Part shown: one piece after another, positions 21,854-27,442 of the stretch
How positions within the stretch are numbered: position 1 is the first letter of the stretch
Layout: every line of letters begins with the position of its first letter
Origin: 2-01-FULL-49-22 sp036507655
Lineage (GTDB): Bacteria > Patescibacteriota > Saccharimonadia > Saccharimonadales > UBA10212
DNA: 27,442 bases
NCBI GenBank assembly: GCA_036507655.1
Contig: DATCIS010000015.1
Coordinates: 1-27,442, forward strand
Direction of reading: 5' to 3'
The notes under the pieces: model-generated
The model's input: the letters and a program-made list of their open reading frames with translations, nothing else
Told to the model about the DNA's origin: nothing
Database searches by the model: none
Translations under genes and position numbers: made by a program

Positions 21854-22315
21854 ATGCGAACGTATACTAAAAAATTAACTAAGGGCTTCACCATAATCGA
21901 AGTCCTAATCGTTCTGGCCATAGCCGGATTGATTCTGGCAATTGTCTTCTTGGCCGTACCGGCTCTGCAAAGAAATTCGCGCAACAATTCTAGGATAAAC
22001 GACGCCGCACACCTAGCTGGATTAGTAAATGACTATCTTGCTAACCATGGCGGTGTATTACCAACTGGAGTTTTACCTGGTAGTCCTCCGGGAGATCTAG
22101 ACATAACCACTGAAAACTGGGCAATAATGGCTACACCAGTAGATGGGAACTTTGTCGCCCTAGCTACCTTCGGTACTACAGGCACCATGAACGTTAACCT
22201 GGGCTTTACATGTAACAGCGCTACAAATACTTTAACCGCGCAACCTCGAGCATTTGCTATCTCTTACCAAGTCGAGACTAGCGGCGCCGCGCAAAACAGG
22301 TGTATTCAGGGCTAA
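21854..22315 (+). CDS. pilA: Major type IV pilin (prepilin)
   Basis: 153-aa prepilin with a short leader MRTYTKKLTKG cut after Gly11 before FTIIEVLIVLAIAG; Glu at mature position 5 is present. The helix ~12-35 is followed by a small globular domain rich in Thr, Asn and Gly. Two cysteines (FTCNSA and NRCIQG near the end) could form the D-loop disulfide. A GAGGGGG stretch lies ~13 bases upstream of the ATG. A promoter is likely within 21772-21805, but spacing is ambiguous. A strong terminator after the gene gives it its own transcript, as expected for an abundant subunit. PilA as major subunit is inferred from position. Confidence 0.88.
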   Translation: MRTYTKKLTKGFTIIEVLIVLAIAGLILAIVFLAVPALQRNSRNNSRINDAAHLAGLVNDYLANHGGVLPTGVLPGSPPGDLDITTENWAIMATPVDGNFVALATFGTTGTMNVNLGFTCNSATNTLTAQPRAFAISYQVETSGAAQNRCIQG

Positions 22316-22333
22316 AAGTGTCAGGAGTTTAAC

Positions 22334-22361
22334 AACGAGCGGGCTTTAGCCCGCTCGTTTT
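22334..22361 (+). terminator. Intrinsic terminator of the pilin gene
   Basis: AACGAGCGGGC, loop TTTA, GCCCGCTCGTT: an 11-bp perfect stem running into TTTT. It isolates the pilin transcript from pilD. Confidence 0.88.
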
Positions 22362-22375
22362 AAAAAACCACGGCG

Positions 22376-22411
22376 GCAGAGAATTACTTGACTAGTCAAG
22401 TAATTCTCTGC
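22376..22411. repeat. 36-bp perfect palindrome upstream of pilD
   Basis: Two 18-bp arms meet at ACT|AGT with no loop (GCAGAGAATTACTTGACT and its reverse complement). It lies 15 bases after the pilin terminator and 36 bases before the pilD ATG. TTGACT occurs in it on both strands and could serve as a -35. It is not followed by a U-run. Confidence 0.9.
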
Positions 22412-22447
22412 TAAGCTATACCCAAAGTCCTATTTCCTGTATCCTAA

Positions 22448-23272
22448 ATGCTAATGATTTGGGTTATTCTGGCTGTTTTGGGGCTTTGCGCAGGCAGCTT
22501 TATCAGCGCGGTTGTTTGGCGCGTAAGACAAAAATCACTAAAAAGCGGGCACCCAAACCTCTCTATCTTTTCCGGCCGTAGCCAATGCCCGAACTGTCAC
22601 CACGTGCTGGCTTGGTACGACCTAATCCCTCTTTTCAGTTGGTTACTGTTGCGGGGTAGGTGCCGTTATTGCCGTCGCCACATCTCGTGGCAATATCCGG
22701 CCATCGAGCTGGCAGCTGCCGCTATTTTTGTAGTTTCTTATGCCTATTGGCCTGATGGCGTTTACGGAGCAGCCGACTGGGTACTTCTGCTCACATGGCT
22801 ATTAACTTCCGTTGGCCTTTTGGCGCTTTTGATTTACGACCTCAAGTGGATGATGCTGCCCAACAAAATCATCTATCCGACTCTGGTGGTAGCCATAGGC
22901 GGCCGGTCGGTTTATCTAATCAGCTTTGAGACTGATATAAAAAAAGCCTTGATTGATTGGAGCTTGAGTGTTTTGCTGGCCAGCGGCCTTTTCTGGCTGA
23001 TTTTTATGGCTTCATCCGGCAAATGGATTGGTTACGGCGATGTACGCTTGGGGTTGATTACCGGTACGGTGCTGGCCGACCCACTCTTGAGTATCTTGAT
23101 GATATTTGTCGCCTCAGTACTCGGCACTCTAATTGCATTACCGGCTCTAGCCACCGGGCGCAAACGCCTTAATAGCAAACTGCCCTTCGGGCCGTTTTTA
23201 ATCACAGCCACGGCATTAGTGTTACTTTTTGGCCAAATACCAATCAACTGGTACAAACAGCTACTAGAGTAG
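22448..23272 (+). CDS. pilD: Prepilin peptidase / N-methyltransferase PilD
   Basis: Polytopic aspartyl protease that removes prepilin leaders and methylates the new N-terminus. Helix 1 carries LGLCAGSFISAVVWR. The cytoplasmic zinc site is C47-x2-C50 (CPNC) and C72-x2-C75 (CRYC). Catalytic aspartates are D131 (IYDLKWMMLPN) and D198 in the GYGD motif (WIGYGDVRLGL). About eight membrane helices; 274 aa is normal. No Shine-Dalgarno is seen and the promoter is unclear (TATACC at ~22417). It would process the major pilin and the minor pseudopilins encoded around it. Confidence 0.95.
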   Translation: MLMIWVILAVLGLCAGSFISAVVWRVRQKSLKSGHPNLSIFSGRSQCPNCHHVLAWYDLIPLFSWLLLRGRCRYCRRHISWQYPAIELAAAAIFVVSYAYWPDGVYGAADWVLLLTWLLTSVGLLALLIYDLKWMMLPNKIIYPTLVVAIGGRSVYLISFETDIKKALIDWSLSVLLASGLFWLIFMASSGKWIGYGDVRLGLITGTVLADPLLSILMIFVASVLGTLIALPALATGRKRLNSKLPFGPFLITATALVLLFGQIPINWYKQLLE

Positions 23273-23279
23273 CCACGTA

Positions 23280-23312
23280 GGGTTATAGGGTGAGAGGGTT
23301 ACAGGGTTATAG
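23280..23312. repeat. Degenerate GGGTTATAG repeats between pilD and the pseudopilins
   Basis: GGGTTATAG appears at 23280-23288 and 23304-23312, with variants GGGTGAGAG and GGGTTACAG between. A short filler array without coding capacity. Confidence 0.55.
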
Positions 23313-23372
23313 ATAACTACAACGCTACACCGCTAAAACCCCTTTTTTGAGCTTTAGCTCCTGTAGCGCTTA

Positions 23373-23381
23373 TGCTATACT
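23373..23381 (+). promoter_or_regulatory. Extended -10 promoter of the minor pseudopilin operon
   Basis: TTTAGC, 17-bp spacer, TGcTATACT ending six bases before the ATG at 23388; no Shine-Dalgarno, so leaderless. Confidence 0.55.
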
Positions 23382-23387
23382 CTGCGT

Positions 23388-24203
23388 ATGCAGCGTACCA
23401 GGGGTGGTTTCACCATCGTAGAAGTATTGGTAGTGCTGGCGGTAGGAATGATAATCTTCTTTTCTGCCGTTCTACTTTTTGCCGGCAAACAAGGAAAAAC
23501 CCAATTTTCACAGGCCATGCGTGATATAGAATCGCAAGTCCAATCAATCGTTAATGACGTAGGTGTGAGTACTTTCCCCGAAGCTTCGGCTTATAGTTGC
23601 ACTGTACAGATTGACCTGGGTGACCCTTCATTAAAGCCAAGACCTCGGCTACTGGATTCAGATGCGGCCACCGGCACAAACACCGAATGTATATTCCTAG
23701 GCAAAGCGATTTTTATTGATGCAAATGATGATTCCAATACACCAGACGTTTTTAATATTTATACCGTTTTAGGTCGCAGAGCCGACGGTACAGAGGTAAT
23801 CACCAGTTTTGATGAGGCCAATCCGGAATCAATTACCGGCCCACCCTCGGCAGTTGATTTAACAGAGACGTATAGCATACCTTTCAGGGCTAAAGTAGTT
23901 AAAGCTAGCGAGGACGTCCAGCCTTCGAGCGACACCTATTTAATGGGATTTTATAACAGCCTTCAGCCAGCAGGCAGCATTGCCCAGGGTAGCCAGTCTG
24001 TAATAACTAAAGGCTATCCCGGAATTAATCCAGGATCAAAAGGGAATGTTAAAAACTCCATCAGGGGGATTCTTCCATCTGTCCCCTCCAAAGTCTGGAC
24101 GATTTGCTTCCAAAGTGGTACCAGTAACGAAACAGCCCAGCTGATTGTTAACTCATCTTCGGCTGGAGTAACTACAGAAGTTAAATACACAATCTGCCCA
24201 TGA
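23388..24203 (+). CDS. Minor pseudopilin 1, 271 aa
   Basis: Type III signal MQRTRGG cut before FTIVEVLVVLAVGM, with Glu5 of the mature chain present. The helix continues to ~40, then a large extracellular domain of ~230 residues with three to four cysteines (YSCTVQ, TECIFLG, WTICFQSG, KYTICP). It is longer than typical minor pilins, in the size range of GspJ/PilW-like proteins. First gene of a tightly coupled cluster, overlapping the next by ATGA. It probably forms part of the initiating tip complex (inference from family and position). Confidence 0.87.
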   Translation: MQRTRGGFTIVEVLVVLAVGMIIFFSAVLLFAGKQGKTQFSQAMRDIESQVQSIVNDVGVSTFPEASAYSCTVQIDLGDPSLKPRPRLLDSDAATGTNTECIFLGKAIFIDANDDSNTPDVFNIYTVLGRRADGTEVITSFDEANPESITGPPSAVDLTETYSIPFRAKVVKASEDVQPSSDTYLMGFYNSLQPAGSIAQGSQSVITKGYPGINPGSKGNVKNSIRGILPSVPSKVWTICFQSGTSNETAQLIVNSSSAGVTTEVKYTICP

Positions 24204-24673
24204 CTTATAAAAACTTAAAATTCAAACCAGCCGGAGATACTATTATTGAGGTTATGGCCGCTATTAGCATCTTGGGTTTGGCGCTGGGCGCGGCTTATGG
24301 CCTGTCTAACCGCTCGTTCCAGACGGCTTTGCATACTCACGACCGTGTCGAGGCTTTATCTTTGGCCCAAGGGCAAATTGAATTTTTGAAAGATAAGGGC
24401 TTGAAGTCTACCATTAACAATCTTATCGCCAAATACCCCAACGGAGAAAAATTCTGCTTTAAAGATAACGACGGCACCGATGTGCCAGCCACCAACGATT
24501 ACTGTGTCAGTTATGGTCCTGACAATGCCAGCATATATGATATCTCGATTTCTTACTGCGACGGGTCCGGTGGTTGCGCTCCGGTAGAAGTATTTACTGT
24601 TCAAGCTACATGGATTGCCGGTGGTAGCGGCAAGCAAAACCAGCTAACGGTCTATTACAAAGCTCAGAGATAG
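24200..24673 (+). CDS. Minor pseudopilin 2 (PilV/GspI-like) with Asp at +1, 157 aa
   Basis: Leader MTYKNLKFKPAG followed by DTIIEVMAAISILGLALGA. The mature +1 residue would be Asp and not the usual Phe or Met, while Glu5 is kept. The AAISILGLALGAAYG helix and the LSLAQGQIEFLKD region resemble PilV/GspI. Four cysteines in the globular part (FCFKD, YCVSYG, YCDGSGGC). Its start overlaps the previous gene by ATGA and it ends four bases before the next start. A minor tip subunit by analogy. Confidence 0.86.
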   Translation: MTYKNLKFKPAGDTIIEVMAAISILGLALGAAYGLSNRSFQTALHTHDRVEALSLAQGQIEFLKDKGLKSTINNLIAKYPNGEKFCFKDNDGTDVPATNDYCVSYGPDNASIYDISISYCDGSGGCAPVEVFTVQATWIAGGSGKQNQLTVYYKAQR

Positions 24674-24677
24674 ATTG

Positions 24678-25388
24678 ATGATGAGAAAAACTAGACTAAC
24701 CAACACGCAAAACAGCCGGACCGGTTTTACTATTGTGGAACTTATGATAGCCACAACCGTATTTTCGATGATTCTCATCCTGAGCCTGACCGGCTTTTTG
24801 CAAATTGGCCAACTGTTTTACAAAGGAGTGAATATAACTAGTACGACTAACACCGCTAAACAGGTAATTGGTAGCCTAAAAAGCGATGTGTCATTCGATT
24901 CAGATACCGCCTCAATTACTATCTTAAATGACCCACTAACTTCGCCAGCACAAGATCGATTCTATTTTTGCGCCGGCTCTAACCGCTATAGCTTTATCCT
25001 CGGTAAACAGGTTGACAGAGAGGCCGCAGCCAATGAGATAAAAACCTTCCCTGTATCTGGTTGGTATAGGTTCGGATTGCTAAAAGATCAAGTAAGCACA
25101 AGCCTAAATTGTCCACCGCCGTTCAGTAGCAGCGATCCTCTCAATGGCCAAATAGATCCGGCTAATGTCACGGAATTGATTGGGGATAAAATGCGCCTTT
25201 CAAATTTAACTATTCAGTCAGTTTCAAATACGTTATATACTCTAAGTGTGCATATCGCTTATGGTGATGACGACGTTTTGGATGATCCGGGCGGGGAAGC
25301 GGCAAAATGCAAGCCCGGAGCTGCCAATTCCCGCTATTGTTTTGCAACTGATGTGAGAACTACAGTCAGAAGAGGATTTCTACCGTGA
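24678..25388 (+). CDS. Minor pseudopilin 3 (PilW/GspJ-like), 236 aa
   Basis: Prepilin leader MMRKTRLTNTQNSRTG then FTIVELMIATTVFSMILILS with Glu5. The VELMIATTVFSMI helix and FLQIGQLFYKGV are like PilW/GspJ. The frame is open to a TTG at 24675; I chose the ATG at 24678 (ATG 24681 also possible), with weak GAGAT upstream. The globular domain has four to five cysteines. The stop TGA overlaps the ATG of the next gene by one base. Part of the same coupled operon. Confidence 0.86.
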   Translation: MMRKTRLTNTQNSRTGFTIVELMIATTVFSMILILSLTGFLQIGQLFYKGVNITSTTNTAKQVIGSLKSDVSFDSDTASITILNDPLTSPAQDRFYFCAGSNRYSFILGKQVDREAAANEIKTFPVSGWYRFGLLKDQVSTSLNCPPPFSSSDPLNGQIDPANVTELIGDKMRLSNLTIQSVSNTLYTLSVHIAYGDDDVLDDPGGEAAKCKPGAANSRYCFATDVRTTVRRGFLP

Positions 25389-27442
25389 TGAAACAAATAG
25401 CCGGTTGGCCAGCCAAGAAAGAAAAGGGCATAGCCTCCTTTATAGTAGTTTTTATTATTGTGATTTTAATCAGCTTGGTAAGCTTGGGCTTCGCTAGGTT
25501 GATGGACCGGGCATTGCGGGACGTTACCAGCAATCAGCTCGGCGCAGCCGCGGAATACGCTGCCCAATCCGGCCTAAACGACGCCATAGCTTACGTTAAG
25601 CAAAACCCGGCAGCTAGTATAAATGATTGTAGCGCGCTGACGACCACCGGCACCCCATTTTACGATTTCTTTAAAGACAAAGTTAACTTAACAGCCGACC
25701 AGTTAACCAAATATACCTGTTTGCTTATTAACCCCACTCCGGGTGATTTAGCCTTCCAGAACCTGCCGCCGTATAATTCACAAGTTGTTAAGCTGGCGAG
25801 CAGTGATGGCTCTGAATTAGGCGATGTGATGTTTTCGTGGCAGGCGTCCGCAAACTTGGGCGGGGCCAGCAGAACTCCTGTTAGCTCTGGTACTAGCTTT
25901 GAGAATGAAAATGTTTGGGGCAATCAAAACTATCCACCAGTTCTGCGGGTTACCTTGTATCCGATTTCTGGTACCACCATACCCGTTCCAAGCCAAACAC
26001 GTACTTATTATTTGTACCCGAATAGCGGTGGCGATGGCACAATGGCCTATTCTTCGCCGAGCGGTACTATAGAGGGCGGGAAGTGCGGTGCAGAGCCGAA
26101 CGCGCCGTTTACCAGCAACTACCAATGCAACGTCATAATCACAGGCTTGGATTCAGCAGACTATTATGAAGCGCGAATTACGCCTCTTTATCTAGCGGCC
26201 GATGTGGGTATCAAAGCCACAAATGTTAGCGACGGATTTATTAGTTTCAGGGATGCTCAGAGTGTTATAGACGTCACCGGCAAATCTAATGAGGCAGTCA
26301 GGCGCATTCAAGCCCGGGTGGCGACTGGCGGTGCCAACCAAGTCAATTCTGGCAACGATTCCATCCCAGAAGATGCTATCCGCTCAGCCAGCACCATCTG
26401 TAAACGCCTAATTGTGCCTTCTGACCCCACGCTATCAGACTATGTGCTTGTCGATCAAAACAGCGCTGCCAACTCTCCGATTTGTGGTTTCTTTAATGAA
26501 ACACGCCCACCCGTAGTGGTTGATTTAACGGCTTCTCCGCCAGCAGTAACGCTAGGCGAAAGCAGCATTCTTGACTGGACAGTTGATGGTAACGGTATTG
26601 CTATCGACCGATGTGAAGCGAGCGGTAACTGGAGCGGCTCTAAAACAGTTCCCGCCGGCAACGAAAGTACCGGCGCTCTTAATACAATCAGTACCTATAC
26701 CTATACGCTGACTTGCTATAACGTTGCTAATGATTCAGGCACTGACACTGCAACCGTTACGGTTAATCTCGCGCCTCCGGTGGTTACTTTGACCGCTAAC
26801 CCGGTAGCCGTTTTGGTCGGTGCTGCCAGTACGCTAACCTGGAGCGTCACTAATAGTCCTACTTCTTGTACAGCCAGTAACGACGGCGGTCTGCCCAGCT
26901 GGACCGGCGATATAATACCCCCTAGCGGTGGTAGTAAAAGCACTGGCGCTCTTGGCACTGTCCGTACTTATAACTTTACTTTGACATGTACAAATGGTGG
27001 TCCCCCAGTCTCAGACTCAGCCTCAGTCACTGTCACCAATCTACCCCCACCCCCACCACCACCGCCGGGCGCAGGCAGCTGTCCAGGTGCCCAGTGGGGT
27101 GCGGCAGGCAGCTTCCCCCCTAACGCCTGCGTCCGTAGTGTTGTGGCCGGCTGGGCCGGCGATGGCAGCTACGCTTACTTCAACATCTACCTGGATCACT
27201 GTTATGACGGCATCAGCGTAAGCTACCCGGGAGGTACTACTGGTGGCGGCTGGCCAGGTGGAGGTCCGCCTGGGGGTGACAATATTTACGTTTCATACAC
27301 TGTTACCAATGCATCAAAAACCGGTGGCACGGTTTCGGTTCTGTGCGATGGCAATGGCTACTCCTCGATGAGCACCAACCTAGATCCCTACGGTGGTCCT
27401 CCCCCACCCCCACCTCCTCCCCCACCCCCACCTCCTCCTCCT
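25388..27442 (+). CDS. PilX/GspK-like surface protein with Ig-like repeats (3' end missing)
   Basis: Open for 685 codons with no stop before the right end. N-terminus MKQIAGWPAKKEKG then IASFIVVFIIVILISLVSLGFA, a pilin-like helix, but with no Glu at +5; GspK-type tip pseudopilins also lack it. A long extracytoplasmic region follows (~40-370). Two tandem ~88-residue Ig-like domains come next (~374-461 and ~461-549), each opening PPVV-LTA-P and holding two cysteines, (RCEASG..LTCYN and SCTASN..LTCTN). A poly-Pro linker (~550-558), a Cys/Gly/Tyr-rich domain (~560-667) and a second poly-Pro stretch run into the window end. It begins inside the stop of the preceding pseudopilin gene. A pilus-tip adhesin is the best reading (inference). 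Confidence 0.88.
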   Translation, partial: MKQIAGWPAKKEKGIASFIVVFIIVILISLVSLGFARLMDRALRDVTSNQLGAAAEYAAQSGLNDAIAYVKQNPAASINDCSALTTTGTPFYDFFKDKVNLTADQLTKYTCLLINPTPGDLAFQNLPPYNSQVVKLASSDGSELGDVMFSWQASANLGGASRTPVSSGTSFENENVWGNQNYPPVLRVTLYPISGTTIPVPSQTRTYYLYPNSGGDGTMAYSSPSGTIEGGKCGAEPNAPFTSNYQCNVIITGLDSADYYEARITPLYLAADVGIKATNVSDGFISFRDAQSVIDVTGKSNEAVRRIQARVATGGANQVNSGNDSIPEDAIRSASTICKRLIVPSDPTLSDYVLVDQNSAANSPICGFFNETRPPVVVDLTASPPAVTLGESSILDWTVDGNGIAIDRCEASGNWSGSKTVPAGNESTGALNTISTYTYTLTCYNVANDSGTDTATVTVNLAPPVVTLTANPVAVLVGAASTLTWSVTNSPTSCTASNDGGLPSWTGDIIPPSGGSKSTGALGTVRTYNFTLTCTNGGPPVSDSASVTVTNLPPPPPPPPGAGSCPGAQWGAAGSFPPNACVRSVVAGWAGDGSYAYFNIYLDHCYDGISVSYPGGTTGGGWPGGGPPGGDNIYVSYTVTNASKTGGTVSVLCDGNGYSSMSTNLDPYGGPPPPPPPPPPPPPPP
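27397..27442 (+). repeat. Poly-proline coding repeat at the window end
   Basis: CCN triplets in tandem blocks (CCCCCACCCCCACCTCCTCC repeated), encoding at least 15 prolines. An earlier shorter tract is at 27040-27066. Such a tract can slip in copy number and is also a common assembly break. Confidence 0.85.

Noticed and set aside
22334..22411. Two neighbouring inverted repeats read as a CRISPR or integron-like array
   Set aside because: The two sequences are unrelated to each other, occur once each, and the first is a normal terminator; no spacers or cas genes are present.

Overview
The window looks like a chromosomal segment from a small-genome bacterium of the Patescibacteria/CPR group, most like Saccharibacteria. 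That placement is inference from content, not from a marker phylogeny. The grounds are a compact type IV pilus (T4P) locus with several minor pseudopilins, a MurE that lacks most of its first domain, short AT-rich filler repeats between genes, small repeat insertions inside conserved genes, and promoters placed directly against start codons. TGA is used as a stop, so the genetic code is the standard bacterial one and not the Gracilibacteria/SR1 code.

Left edge (1-1620): on the minus strand, a strong promoter, a long hairpin-rich leader, a 46-codon arginine-rich ORF and a 166-residue helical protein form an operon that is GC-richer than the rest of the window. Two small hypothetical genes follow on the plus strand.

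Housekeeping block (1640-13140): murE and tsaD diverge from one palindromic -10 box. A candidate structured RNA lies between tsaD and valS. Then come valS, an XRE-HAD fusion, a HIT protein with a 56-residue membrane protein directly upstream, tRNA-Ser(CGA), glutamate dehydrogenase, a YihY-family membrane protein, mscL, tRNA-Arg(GCG) and a 14-TM DHA2-type exporter.

Pilus block (13140-27442): a compact promoter / hairpin / six-codon ORF / terminator unit, a 114-residue hypothetical, an exported 352-residue surface protein, then the operon pilM-N-O-(pilP position)-B-T-C. After it come the major pilin with its own terminator, a 36-bp perfect palindrome, the prepilin peptidase pilD, and a translationally coupled set of three minor pseudopilins plus a large PilX/GspK-like surface protein. 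This last gene has Ig-like repeats and poly-proline linkers and runs off the right end. Together these supply the assembly platform (M, N, O, C), extension and retraction motors (B, T), processing (D), major pilin and a probable tip complex; no secretin is seen, which would fit a cell with one membrane.

Two window-wide patterns stand out. Many genes start 6-9 nt after a -10 box and have no Shine-Dalgarno sequence (probable leaderless mRNAs). Many -10 boxes are of the extended TGn type with a poor -35. Genes that do carry a strong Shine-Dalgarno are mostly the left-edge operon, mscL, the six-codon ORF and the pilP-position gene.
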